The position numbers and the translations under genes are program-made. Under the pieces are notes generated by a model. The model was not told the origin of the DNA. It searched no databases and saw only the letters and a program-made list of their open reading frames with translations. From Parvibaculum sp. (GTDB taxonomy: Bacteria > Pseudomonadota > Alphaproteobacteria > Parvibaculales > Parvibaculaceae), in assembly GCA_002694985.1 (NCBI GenBank), contig NZNS01000011.1, forward strand, positions 1 through 64,000: a DNA stretch of 64,000 nt, in the 5' to 3' direction. Positions 17,370-26,492 of the stretch are shown here, piece after piece. Numbering within the stretch: position 1 is the first letter of the stretch; each line of letters begins with the position of its first letter.

Positions 17370-17792
17370 TCAGGCTTCCAGGCTGTCGAGCGCCTTCTGG
17401 AAACGACCGGCATGGCTTTTTTCGGCCTTGGCGAGCGTTTCGAACCAGTCGGCGATTTCGTCGAAGCCTTCTTCGCGCGCGGTGCGAGCCATACCCGGAT
17501 ACATGTCGGTGTATTCGTGCGTCTCGCCGGCAATCGCTGCCTTGAGGTTCTTGTCGGTGGCGCCGATGGGCTCGCCCGTCGCCGGATCGCCGACTTCTTC
17601 GAGGAATTCAAGATGGCCATGGGCATGGCCCGTCTCGCCTTCCGCGGTCGAACGGAATACGGCGGCGACGTCATTGAAACCTTCAACGTCGGCCTTCTGG
17701 GCGAAATAGAGATAGCGGCGGTTGGCCTGGCTTTCGCCCGCGAAAGCTTCCTTCAGGTTCTCCCAGGTCTTGGTACCGGAAAGCGCTGTCAT
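17370..17792 (-). CDS. Rubrerythrin, rubredoxin domain absent
   Basis: A 140-residue di-iron protein. The first ExxH-type ligands are in [20 protein letters not shown] and [19 protein letters not shown], and the second set in [22 protein letters not shown] and [12 protein letters not shown]. Rubrerythrins reduce peroxide using electrons from rubredoxin; this one lacks the C-terminal CxxC rubredoxin domain, so the electron source must be separate. It is the first gene of a cluster with the Fe-S oxidoreductase and DUF3501 gene. The promoter lies about 190 bases upstream, with an Irr-box-like palindrome just in front of it. Confidence 0.94.
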   Translation of the reverse strand: MTALSGTKTWENLKEAFAGESQANRRYLYFAQKADVEGFNDVAAVFRSTAEGETGHAHGHLEFLEEVGDPATGEPIGATDKNLKAAIAGETHEYTDMYPGMARTAREEGFDEIADWFETLAKAEKSHAGRFQKALDSLEA

Positions 17793-17986
17793 GGATATTG
17801 CTCCTCACCATTTTGTGTTTGACGGTTCATACATGAGGCCGCTGGAGCCCCGGGAAGGCATCGGCTTGAGGCTTGCGCATTGTTCTCGCCGGGACTCTCG
17901 CCGGGCTCCGCACCGGGGCTCACGAGAAACCTTCCGATGCCCGTCCTGCCGAATTCCGAATGATCTCCGGCAAGAGGTTGAGCAGA

Positions 17987-18036
17987 ATCCTATGCCCGCC
18001 CCAAAGAGAGGTCAATAGTTTGGAATATCTCCAAAC
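17987..18036 (-). promoter_or_regulatory. Rubrerythrin cluster promoter with Irr-box-like palindrome
   Basis: On the minus strand TTGACC (18010-18015) and TAGGAT (17987-17992) are 17 bases apart. The 19-bp inverted repeat GTTTGGAATATCTCCAAAC occupies 18018-18036, three bases upstream of the -35 box. Its inner 17 bases fit the 7-3-7 plan of the iron-control element bound by Irr in rhizobia (TTTrGAA-N3-TTCyAAA). Binding by the neighbouring Irr is inferred. Confidence 0.65.
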
Positions 18037-18069
18037 AATCTTTTTAGTGATTGTTTTTGCGACAAATTC

Positions 18070-18495
18070 TCAGTCGCGATTGCGATCCTGAAGACGCACG
18101 ATCACGTCCACACGCGCAACATCCATACCTTCAGGCGCGTCGGGCAAGCTGCCGATCGCCACCTCGTGGCCGGCGATGTCCATAAGCGCACCATCCTTCT
18201 CGATGAAGAAGTGGTGATGGTCATCCGTATTGGTGTCGAAATAGGTGCGGGCGGAATCCACAACAACCTCCCGCAGGAGGCCAACGCCGGTGAACTGGTG
18301 CAGCGTGTTGTAGACAGTCGCCAGAGAAACACTCACTCCAGCCCTCTGGGCCTCTTCGTGAAGCGCTTCGGCGGTAACGTGGCGGTCACCGCCATCGAAC
18401 AGAAGGCGGCCCAGCGCCAGCCGCTGGCGGGTCGGGCGCAGCCCTGCCTCCCGCAGTCTGGTCAATGTCTGTGCGTAGGGGCGTTCCTGCGTCAC
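18070..18495 (-). CDS. irr: Fur-family iron response regulator Irr
   Basis: A 141-residue Fur-type repressor. The winged helix contains LREAGLRPTRQRLALGRLLF and SLATVYNTLHQFTGVGLL. The segment DDHHHFFIEKDGALMDI carries the His cluster typical of Irr, which senses iron through heme status. The GTG at 18495 follows AGAGGA by seven bases and matches the usual Irr start. An ATG at 18603 would place the operator palindrome inside the gene and is rejected. It is divergent from fabA-fabB-fabI, a conserved alphaproteobacterial neighbourhood. It probably controls itself and the rubrerythrin cluster. Confidence 0.9.
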   Translation of the reverse strand: MTQERPYAQTLTRLREAGLRPTRQRLALGRLLFDGGDRHVTAEALHEEAQRAGVSVSLATVYNTLHQFTGVGLLREVVVDSARTYFDTNTDDHHHFFIEKDGALMDIAGHEVAIGSLPDAPEGMDVARVDVIVRLQDRNRD

Positions 18496-18563
18496 GGGCC
18501 AATCCTCTGGTACCGGGCGGGCTTCCAATCCATTATCTTGATGAAGGACATGGAATGCCCGTA

Positions 18564-18614
18564 GTTTGTAATCGTTACAAACAATAGATAGTGTGCCTGT
18601 CATATCGTTGTCAA
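18564..18614 (-). promoter_or_regulatory. irr promoter with autoregulatory palindrome
   Basis: TTGACA (18609-18614) and CTATCT (18586-18591) are spaced by 17 bases on the minus strand. A perfect 19-bp inverted repeat, GTTTGTAATCGTTACAAAC, at 18564-18582 lies over the expected transcription start. This placement fits repression. It shares the GTTTG-N9-CAAAC frame with the rubrerythrin site. Confidence 0.65.
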
Positions 18615-18705
18615 GGGCAGGGGGAGGGCCCCTGCAGAGCTAAATGCCTGTATGCCAAGGGTTTGCGGCGGCTCTGCTGTGTGTTACGAAGCGACTAGAC
18701 AAGCC

Positions 18706-18816
18706 ATGAGGCGAAGAAACCGGGGCGGCTCCACCGTCCCAGACTGGGGACGGCCCCGAGCGATTCCGGGTTACGGAGACCGCGACGCGAGAGGCCCTTT
18801 TTTGAGCGGACGGTAA
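18706..18816 (+). CDS. Possible 36-codon leader peptide upstream of fabA
   Basis: An ATG at 18706 opens a 36-residue Arg-rich frame (starts [14 protein letters not shown]). Its TAA at 18814-18816 shares one base with the fabA start (TAATG). There is no clear ribosome site before it. The overlap would allow translational coupling. The frame also covers a strong hairpin. It may be chance; no homology is known to me. Confidence 0.25.
   Translation: MRRRNRGGSTVPDWGRPRAIPGYGDRDARGPFLSGR
18734..18753 (+). other. Hairpin in the fabA leader
   Basis: CCGTCCC and GGGACGG form a perfect 7-bp stem with loop AGACTG. Outer GGGG (18722-18725) and CCCC (18754-18757) can extend it. No T-run follows, so it is more likely a leader structure than a terminator. 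Confidence 0.45.
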
Positions 18817-19337
18817 TGGCGGATCAGAAATCGGCATATTCACACGAAGACCTGCTCGAATGCAGCCATGGCCGCATGTTCGGCCCCGGCAATCCGCAAT
18901 TGCCGCTGCCTCCGATGCTGATGATCGACCGCATCACACATATCAGCGAAACGGGCGGCGAGTACGGCAAGGGGCAGATCGTTGCCGAATTCGACATCAA
19001 GCCGGACCTCTGGTTTTTCGGCTGCCATTTCGAAGGCGACCCCGTAATGCCGGGCTGCCTCGGTCTTGACGGCATGTGGCAGCTTCTCGGCTTCTTCCTC
19101 GGCTGGATCGGCGCACAAGGCAAAGGCCGCGCGCTCGGCGTCGGTGAAGTGAAGTTCTCCGCGATGGTGACGCCCACCGTAAAAAAGCTCGAATATGTCA
19201 TCAATCTGAAGCGCGTCATCAATCGCAAGCTGGTGCTCGGCATGGCCGACGGCATCATCAAGGCCGATGGCGAGATCGCGTTCACGGTGAGTGACATGAA
19301 GGTTGGTCTGTTCGGCCCGGCCGAACAGACCGCCTGA
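18816..19337 (+). CDS. fabA: 3-hydroxydecanoyl-ACP dehydratase/isomerase
   Basis: A 173-residue hot-dog protein that dehydrates 3-hydroxydecanoyl-ACP and isomerises the trans-2 product to cis-3, the branch point of anaerobic unsaturated fatty acid synthesis. The active-site His is in [23 protein letters not shown], with its partner Asp in [15 protein letters not shown] is the family N-terminal motif. Length is standard. It is followed by fabB and fabI on the same strand with short gaps and is divergent from irr. The start shares a base with a short upstream frame. Confidence 0.97.
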   Translation: MADQKSAYSHEDLLECSHGRMFGPGNPQLPLPPMLMIDRITHISETGGEYGKGQIVAEFDIKPDLWFFGCHFEGDPVMPGCLGLDGMWQLLGFFLGWIGAQGKGRALGVGEVKFSAMVTPTVKKLEYVINLKRVINRKLVLGMADGIIKADGEIAFTVSDMKVGLFGPAEQTA

Positions 19338-19387
19338 AACGGCATCGCAAAACAGGGTAAACCGACTGAAGTGAAAGAGAGGCTGCC

Positions 19388-20614
19388 ATGAGGCGAGTGG
19401 TCGTCACAGGCATGGGTATCGTCTCCAGCATCGGCAATAATGCGCAGGAGGTCACGGCAAGCCTGCGCGAGGGCAAATCCGGTATCGTGAAAGCGGACAC
19501 CTATGCCGAGATGGGCTTCCGTAGCCAGGTGCATGGAAGTCTCAAGATCGATCTCGACGAAGCGGTGGATCGCCGCGCACGGCGCTTCATGGGCGACGGC
19601 GCAGCCTATGCCTGGATTGCAATGAATCAGGCGATCGCCGATGCAGGCCTCGAACCGGGTGATGTCAGCAATCCGCGCACCGGCCTTATCGTCGGCTCGG
19701 GCGGCCCCTCGACAAAGGCCATCGTTGCCGCCGCCGACACGGCGCGGAGCGAGCCTGTGAAAGGCCCGAAAAAAGTTGGCCCCTTCGCAGTGCCGAAAGC
19801 CATGTCGTCCACCTGCTCTGCAAACCTTTCGACATGGTTCAAGACCAAGGGTGTCAATTACTCGATCAGCTCTGCCTGCTCGACCTCGGCCAACTGCATC
19901 GGCAATGCCGCCGAGATGATCCAGTGGGGCAAGCAGGACATCATGTTCGCTGGCGGCGGCGAGGAACTCGACTGGACGCTTTCGGTTCTGTTCGATGCGA
20001 TGGGCGCCATGTCCTCCAAGCGCAACGACACGCCGGAAAAGGCAAGCCGCGCCTATGACAAGGATCGCGATGGTTTCGTCATCACCGGTGGCGGCGGCAT
20101 CGTCATTCTGGAAGAACTCGAACACGCCAAGGCGCGCGGGGCGAAAATCTATGCCGAGATCGTTGGCTATGGCGCGACGGCGGACGGCGCAGACATGGTC
20201 GCTCCGTCCGGTGAAGGCGCCGTGCGCTGCATGAAAATGGCGCTCGAAAACGTGAAGGCGCCTGTCGATTACATCAATCCGCATGCGACCTCGACGCCGG
20301 TGGGTGACATTCCCGAGATCAAGGCGATCCACGAAATCTTCGGTGCCAAGACGCCGCCGATCAGCGCCACGAAATCCCTTACCGGCCATGCGCAGGGCGC
20401 GGCGGGCGTCCACGAGACGATCTACACGCTGCTCATGATGCAATCCGGCTTCATCGCCGCGAGCGCGAATATCGACGAGATCGATCCGGAAGTCGCGGAT
20501 GCCAATATCGTTCGTGAACGGATCGACAATGCGGAGATCAATCTGGCGATCTCCAACAGCTTCGGCTTTGGCGGTACGAACGCAACGCTTGCGCTACAAC
20601 GATATAACGGGTGA
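19388..20614 (+). CDS. fabB: Beta-ketoacyl-ACP synthase I
   Basis: A condensing enzyme of 408 residues that extends cis-3-decenoyl-ACP and other acyl chains. The catalytic Cys is in [17 protein letters not shown], and the His residues are in [11 protein letters not shown] and [11 protein letters not shown]. The C-terminal [12 protein letters not shown] loop is typical. It starts 50 bases after fabA, and the pair directs unsaturated fatty acid synthesis. Confidence 0.97.
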   Translation: MRRVVVTGMGIVSSIGNNAQEVTASLREGKSGIVKADTYAEMGFRSQVHGSLKIDLDEAVDRRARRFMGDGAAYAWIAMNQAIADAGLEPGDVSNPRTGLIVGSGGPSTKAIVAAADTARSEPVKGPKKVGPFAVPKAMSSTCSANLSTWFKTKGVNYSISSACSTSANCIGNAAEMIQWGKQDIMFAGGGEELDWTLSVLFDAMGAMSSKRNDTPEKASRAYDKDRDGFVITGGGGIVILEELEHAKARGAKIYAEIVGYGATADGADMVAPSGEGAVRCMKMALENVKAPVDYINPHATSTPVGDIPEIKAIHEIFGAKTPPISATKSLTGHAQGAAGVHETIYTLLMMQSGFIAASANIDEIDPEVADANIVRERIDNAEINLAISNSFGFGGTNATLALQRYNG

Positions 20615-20679
20615 TCGAGGCCCGAGGACGCAACCGGAGAACCGGGAGCGCGGCCAGACAAATTGGGAACGACTGACGC

Positions 20680-21549
<870 letters not shown>

Positions 21550-21555
21550 GGCGTA

Positions 21556-22170
21556 TCAGCGCCGCGTCATTTCCAGCACGTTGAAAGTCGATTCAAGCTC
21601 CGGCCAGGGGAAGACCGCGCGCGCCCTTCCGTCCTTCAGGAGAGAGACAAGCGCGGGCTCGTCGATCAATTGCGGGTCGGTGACGCCGCCCTGCGGGCCC
21701 GAATATTCGCGGATCGGCCCCGAATGGCCTTCATTCGGAGTCGCGAGCAGCACCCAGCTTTTTTCGTCGCGCAAATAGAGATAGCCGGACTGGCGCTGCG
21801 AGCCCGAGAGCTTTTCGAAGAAGAGGCGGCCGTCTTTTTCCACGACCTCGCAGCGGAACCAGCCATAAACGACAAAACCGGCGAAAGGCCCACCCGCCTT
21901 GATGGTGCGGCAGTTCCACTGACCCTTCAACGCATCCGGATCGACCGCGACAGTTTCTTCCTCCATGACGGAGAGAAGTTCGTTGTAGGAACCGTTTTCC
22001 TCGCCTGCGACACGCGACTCCATCATGCCTCTGGTCACCGCGTCCTCATAACGCTCCAGGCGGTCGAGGTCGTGGCTCGTTGCCTGACTGCGCCAGTCGA
22101 GGGCCATCTCATTGGCAAGAGCCGGGAAGGCGATGATCGTGGCAAGGGCAGCGAGAATGGCGAAGCGCAT
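21556..22170 (-). CDS. DUF4893-like secreted protein
   Basis: A 204-residue exported protein with signal peptide MRFAILAALATIIAFPALA, cleavage after ALA near residue 19. The mature part has DLDRLERYEDAVTRGM, GQWNCRTIKAGGPFAGFVVYGWFRCEV and SGYLYLRDEKSWVLLATPNEGHSGPIREYSG. I believe this is the DUF4893 family, which has no assigned function. The ATG at 22170 has GGAG six bases upstream. It lies downstream of the pnp terminator on the same strand and is probably transcribed separately. Confidence 0.75.
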   Translation of the reverse strand: MRFAILAALATIIAFPALANEMALDWRSQATSHDLDRLERYEDAVTRGMMESRVAGEENGSYNELLSVMEEETVAVDPDALKGQWNCRTIKAGGPFAGFVVYGWFRCEVVEKDGRLFFEKLSGSQRQSGYLYLRDEKSWVLLATPNEGHSGPIREYSGPQGGVTDPQLIDEPALVSLLKDGRARAVFPWPELESTFNVLEMTRR

Positions 22171-22189
22171 GGTCATCTCCAAAGAAAAC

Positions 22190-22218
22190 GGGGCCGGATG
22201 GCTGATCCATCCGACCCC
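22190..22218 (-). terminator. pnp transcript terminator
   Basis: On the minus strand a 12-bp stem (GGGGTCGGATGG with CCATCCGGCCCC, one G-T pair) with loop ATCAG is followed by GTTTTC. It lies 28 bases beyond the pnp stop codon. Confidence 0.7.
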
Positions 22219-22246
22219 GGAATTCTAGCGACTTTATGTCGAAAGA

Positions 22247-24436
22247 TCAGTCGCGGTCGCGACGACGGCCACGGCCACCGCCACCACCTTCGCGCTTTTC
22301 ACGCGGCTGCTCGGCGGGCTCGTTCTCATAGACGATCTCTTCGCCGGTTTCCTGGTTCACATGCTTCATCGAGAGGCGAACCTTGCCACGATCATCGAAG
22401 CCGAGAAGCTTTACCTTGACCTTGTCGCCCTCGTTGCAGATGTCGGAAACCTTCTCGACGCGGTTCGGGGCCATCTGAGAGATGTGCACCAGACCGTCAC
22501 GCGGACCGAAGAAGTTCACGAAAGCGCCGAAGTCGACGACCTTCACGACCGTGCCTTCATAGATGGCACCCACTTCCGGCTCGGCAACAATACCCGTGAT
22601 CCAGTCGATGGCGGCCTTGATCGAGGCGGCGTCGGAAGATGCCACCTTGATCGTGCCGTCGTCGGAGATATCGACCTTGGCGCCCGTCTTTTCCACGATC
22701 TCGCGGACGATCTTGCCGCCGGTGCCGATGACTTCACGAATCTTGTCAGTCGGAACGGTGATCACTTCGATACGCGGCGCGTATTCGCCCATTTCGGGGC
22801 GGGCCGTGTCGAGTGCTTTCGCCATCTCGTTGAGGATATGAATGCGGCCGCCCTTTGCCTGAGCAAGGGCTTGCTTCATGATCGCCTCGTTGATGCCGGT
22901 GATCTTGATGTCCATCTGGAGCGAGGTCACGCCTTCTTCAGTGCCTGCTACCTTGAAGTCCATGTCGCCGAGATGATCCTCGTCGCCGAGAATATCCGAG
23001 AGGACGGCGAAACGGTCGCCTTCAAGGATGAGGCCCATGGCGATACCCGCCACGGCACGCTTCAGCGGTACGCCCGCATCCATCATCGCGAGCGAGGAGC
23101 CGCAAACAGTTGCCATTGAGGACGAACCGTTCGACTCGGTGATTTCCGAGACGAGGCGCAGCGTGTAGGGGAAGTCCGTCTTGGCGGGAAGCACCGCACG
23201 CAGCGCGCGCCATGCAAGCTTGCCGTGACCGACTTCGCGGCGGCCCGTAAAGCCGACACGGCCCGTCTCACCGACCGAATAGGGCGGGAAATTGTAGTGC
23301 AGCAGGAAGTTTTCCTTGTAGGTGCCTTCCAGCGCGTCGATGAACTGCTCATCGTCGCCAGTGCCAAGCGTCGCAACCACAAGAGCCTGCGTTTCACCAC
23401 GGGTGAAAAGCGCCGAACCATGGGTGCGCGGGAGCACGCCCACTTCGGAGACGATCGGGCGGACCGTTTCGAGGTCGCGGCCGTCAATGCGGCGCTTCGT
23501 GTCGAGGATCGAGTTGCGAACGATATCGCTCTCGATCGATTTGAAGACGCCGGAAATTTCGGTTTCCGGCACGGCATTTTCGTCTTCGGGATTGCAGAAC
23601 GCGGCCTTGGCCTTGTCCTTCGCCTTGGCGATGGCTTCGTGACGCTCGCCCTTATCCTTCAGGCTGTAAGCGGCGCGAACATCTTCTCCGACGAGTTCAC
23701 GCACCTTGGCGACGAGTTCGGAATTGTCCGGCACTTCGATGTCGCGCGGCTCTTTCGCGCATTTCTCGGCCATGCGGATGATCATGTCGATCACCGGCTG
23801 GAATTCCTTGTGGCCAAACATGACGGCGCCGAGCATGACATCCTCGGAAAGCTCCTTGGCTTCCGATTCCACCATCATCACGGCCTCGGACGTGCCGGCC
23901 ACCACGAGATCGAGTGCGCTTTCGGGCATCTCGTCGATCATCGGATTGAGCTTGTACTCACCGTCGATGTAGCCAACGCGCGCGGCGGCGATGGGGCCAA
24001 GGAAAGGCAGGCCGGAAATCGTGAGCGCGGCCGACACGGCAACCATGGCGACGATATCGGGATCGTTTTCCATGTCGTGGCTGACGACAGTCGCGATCAC
24101 CTGGGTTTCGTTCTTGAAGCCCTTCATGAAGAGCGGACGGATCGGGCGGTCGATCAGACGCGAGACGAGCGTTTCCTTTTCGCTCGGACGGCCTTCGCGC
24201 TTAAAGAAGCCGCCCGGGATCTTGCCGGCGGCATAGGTCTTTTCCTGGTAGTTCACCGTGAGGGGAAAGAAATCGAGACCGGGCTTCGGCTTGCGTTCGC
24301 CGACCACCGTGGCAAGCACCGTGGTGTCGCCATAGGTCGCGAGCACAGCGCCATCGGCCTGACGGGCGATCTTGCCCGTTTCGAGGGTGAGTGTGCGGCC
24401 ACCCCATTCAATTTCTTCGCGAGTGATTTCAAACAT
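22247..24436 (-). CDS. pnp: Polyribonucleotide nucleotidyltransferase (PNPase)
   Basis: A 3'-5' phosphorolytic exoribonuclease of 729 residues and core of the degradosome. Two RNase PH-like domains contain [19 protein letters not shown] and the second active core [24 protein letters not shown] with [12 protein letters not shown] domain ([15 protein letters not shown]) and an S1 domain ([20 protein letters not shown]) follow. The tail ends in [13 protein letters not shown]. The ATG at 24436 has AGGAAA upstream; an open frame continues upstream by 63 codons but is low-complexity and is rejected. It follows rpsO as in most bacteria. Confidence 0.97.
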   Translation of the reverse strand: MFEITREEIEWGGRTLTLETGKIARQADGAVLATYGDTTVLATVVGERKPKPGLDFFPLTVNYQEKTYAAGKIPGGFFKREGRPSEKETLVSRLIDRPIRPLFMKGFKNETQVIATVVSHDMENDPDIVAMVAVSAALTISGLPFLGPIAAARVGYIDGEYKLNPMIDEMPESALDLVVAGTSEAVMMVESEAKELSEDVMLGAVMFGHKEFQPVIDMIIRMAEKCAKEPRDIEVPDNSELVAKVRELVGEDVRAAYSLKDKGERHEAIAKAKDKAKAAFCNPEDENAVPETEISGVFKSIESDIVRNSILDTKRRIDGRDLETVRPIVSEVGVLPRTHGSALFTRGETQALVVATLGTGDDEQFIDALEGTYKENFLLHYNFPPYSVGETGRVGFTGRREVGHGKLAWRALRAVLPAKTDFPYTLRLVSEITESNGSSSMATVCGSSLAMMDAGVPLKRAVAGIAMGLILEGDRFAVLSDILGDEDHLGDMDFKVAGTEEGVTSLQMDIKITGINEAIMKQALAQAKGGRIHILNEMAKALDTARPEMGEYAPRIEVITVPTDKIREVIGTGGKIVREIVEKTGAKVDISDDGTIKVASSDAASIKAAIDWITGIVAEPEVGAIYEGTVVKVVDFGAFVNFFGPRDGLVHISQMAPNRVEKVSDICNEGDKVKVKLLGFDDRGKVRLSMKHVNQETGEEIVYENEPAEQPREKREGGGGGRGRRRDRD

Positions 24437-24754
24437 ATCGGTTTCCTGTTCCGCGGCCCCGCTATCCATGCGTTCTTCCACCATCATGCGGCGGCCGCTT
24501 TTCTGCCGCTTCTGACGCGGCCGGACTGAAGGACGGATTTCCCGCAACTGCGCCGAATGCGCCTGGACCTTCAGGTCCGGAACCCGGCGCCGCGAGACGG
24601 GAGGCGGCGGGTCCAGCTGCGGCAACCGTCCGTAGACGGACGAATGCCTCTGTTTACGCGACCCCGAAAGACGCGCGCCCGCCCGCGAGATTCACGATGA
24701 ACCTCTGGGCAGGCGCCGTGCAAAGCAGAACCGCTGGGGCAATAAGCACCCCTG
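24437..24754 (-). other. rpsO-pnp intergenic leader with hairpins
   Basis: No gene is supported in these 318 bases. The minus-strand transcript between rpsO and pnp holds several hairpins: CGTCCG/CGGACG with a four-base loop near 24630-24646, and GGACCT-TC-AGGTCC at 24565-24578. In Escherichia coli this leader is cut by RNase III for pnp autoregulation. A similar role is possible here but not shown. Confidence 0.4.
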
Positions 24755-25024
24755 TTACCGCCGAATCCCCAGACGGGAGATCAGCTTTTCGTAACGCGCC
24801 TGATCCTTTCTCTTCACATAGTCGAGAAGGCTGCGGCGCTGGCTCACCATCTTCAGAAGGCCGCGACGCGAATGGTTGTCCTTCGCGTGCCCCTTGAAGT
24901 GTTCGGTGAGGTTGACGATGCGCTCGGTAAGGATCGCGACCTGCACTTCGGCAGAACCTGTGTCGCCGTCCTTGCCGGCAAATTCCTTGATCAGCTGAGC
25001 TTTGCGCTCCGGCGTAATCGACAT
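24755..25024 (-). CDS. rpsO: 30S ribosomal protein S15
   Basis: An 89-residue ribosomal protein that binds the central domain of 16S r[58 protein letters not shown] and the closing LISRLGIRR cover the whole family pattern. The start follows GAGGAGAT. It lies eleven bases after the truB stop codon and is followed by pnp, the usual order. Confidence 0.97.
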   Translation of the reverse strand: MSITPERKAQLIKEFAGKDGDTGSAEVQVAILTERIVNLTEHFKGHAKDNHSRRGLLKMVSQRRSLLDYVKRKDQARYEKLISRLGIRR

Positions 25025-25035
25025 CGGGTATCTCC

Positions 25036-25959
25036 TCAATTCACGAGGTTGAAAACACGCACGGGGCGAAGCTCGCCTTGCCGGTACTCGGTCAGGGCCA
25101 CCGGGTCTCCCCGATGTGTCGCCAGAACCGATCCGGAAAGGATGGGTGCGTCGCGCCCGCGCAACAAAACGCCCTGACCCTTTCTCAATCGGGCCGCATC
25201 TTCGCCGCTTACGGCCTGCGCCGGGATGTCGTCCAGCGCGGTCTCAAGCGGCAGCAGATGGACCCTGGGTCCGGGAGCGGGCGCAATATGACCCAAGGCG
25301 CAAAGTTTATCCAGAGGAATTGCGGCCTCCTCGCGGAAAGGCCCGTGACGAGTACGCCGAAGCGCCGAAACATGGGCGGCACTGCCGAGCGCTCGGGCAA
25401 GGTCACGAGCAAGGGAGCGAACGTAAGTTCCTTTACTGCAAGAGATTTCCAGCTCCGCATGGTCCGCATCAGGCCTCGAGACGAGCGCAATTTCATGGAT
25501 TTCGACGGATCGGGCGGCGAGTTCGACCTCTTCGCCTGCCCTCGCCCTTGCATAAGCCCGCTCGCCATCGACCTTCACGGCCGAGAAAGCCGGCGGCACT
25601 TGCTCGATCATGCCCCGAAAACGGGGGAAAACCGCCTCAATCTCACCGTCCGTGGGGCGATGGGCGCTTTCGACCGTCACTTCACCCTCGGCGTCATCCG
25701 TCGACGTTTCGGCGCCGAAGCGCATGGTGAAACGGTAGGATTTGGCCGCATCCAGAATAAAGGGGACAGTTTTGGTCGCCTCGCCCAGTGCCACGGGCAG
25801 AATACCCGTTGCAAGCGGATCGAGTGTACCGGCATGGCCCGCCTTCTGGGCGTTGAAGGCGCGGCGAACCCGGTTCACGACATCCGAGGAGGTCGGTCCC
25901 AGAGGCTTGTCGACGATGACCCAGCCCGAAATCGCCTCGCCCTTCTTGCGCCGTGCCAC
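25036..25959 (-). CDS. truB: tRNA pseudouridine55 synthase
   Basis: A 307-residue enzyme that converts U55 of elongator tRNAs to pseudouridine. The catalytic Asp is in [47 protein letters not shown] opens the protein, and [21 protein letters not shown] is the second signature. The C-terminal region matches the PUA-like tail. It is five bases after rbfA and is part of the infB operon. Confidence 0.96.
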   Translation of the reverse strand: MARRKKGEAISGWVIVDKPLGPTSSDVVNRVRRAFNAQKAGHAGTLDPLATGILPVALGEATKTVPFILDAAKSYRFTMRFGAETSTDDAEGEVTVESAHRPTDGEIEAVFPRFRGMIEQVPPAFSAVKVDGERAYARARAGEEVELAARSVEIHEIALVSRPDADHAELEISCSKGTYVRSLARDLARALGSAAHVSALRRTRHGPFREEAAIPLDKLCALGHIAPAPGPRVHLLPLETALDDIPAQAVSGEDAARLRKGQGVLLRGRDAPILSGSVLATHRGDPVALTEYRQGELRPVRVFNLVN

Positions 25960-25964
25960 GAGGC

Positions 25965-26399
25965 TCAGTCCTCTTCTCCGGCCTCGCCGCCGGTCGAGAG
26001 ATCGCGGGCCACTTCCGGGCGGTGAAGAAGGCGGTCGATCGCCTCTGCATTGTCGAAGGAGGTGTCGGGCTCGAAGGTGAGGTCCGGCATGAACTTGAAG
26101 GTGACTTCCTTCGAGAGCTGACCGCGGAGGAAAGCGCGGACCCGGGTAAGCGCGGCGGCCAGCGCCTCGGCATCGCCATGGCCAAGCGGCGCAACGAAAC
26201 AGGTCGCGTGGCGCAGGTCGGGGCTCATGCGGACCTCGGTGACCGAGAAACTCCGGTCATTGAGTTCAGGATCACGGATATTGCCGCGTGACACCACATC
26301 GGCCAGCGCCCGGCGCACGAGTTCGCCTGCGCGCAGCTGACGCTGGCTCGGTGCATTGGAGCCCTGACGGCCCTTGTTCGATCCGGATCTTCTCTGCAT
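25965..26399 (-). CDS. rbfA: Ribosome-binding factor A
   Basis: A 144-residue KH-like protein for late 30S maturation. SQRQLRAGELVRRALADVVSRG, DRSFSVTEVRMSPDLRHATCFVAPLG and VTFKFMPDLTFEPDTSFDNAEAIDRLL are the family signatures. The start follows the infB gene by 93 bases. The acidic C-terminus (GGEAGEED) is an extension of a few residues. Confidence 0.95.
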   Translation of the reverse strand: MQRRSGSNKGRQGSNAPSQRQLRAGELVRRALADVVSRGNIRDPELNDRSFSVTEVRMSPDLRHATCFVAPLGHGDAEALAAALTRVRAFLRGQLSKEVTFKFMPDLTFEPDTSFDNAEAIDRLLHRPEVARDLSTGGEAGEED

Positions 26400-26492
26400 A
26401 ACTTGTGCGCTCAGCTTCGGCCCCGCCCGAACGGCTTTCGCCGTCCGGTTTCCTCATCCGGTTTCCCCGGCAACGGGAGACGAGGGTTCACA

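Noticed and set aside
18070..18603. Longer irr reading from ATG 18603
   Set aside because: It would put the promoter -10 region and the operator inside the gene. The GTG at 18495 has a good ribosome site and gives the usual Irr length.
18824..20443. 539-codon minus-strand frame across fabA and fabB
   Set aside because: Antisense to two conserved fatty acid genes; composition typical of a shadow frame.
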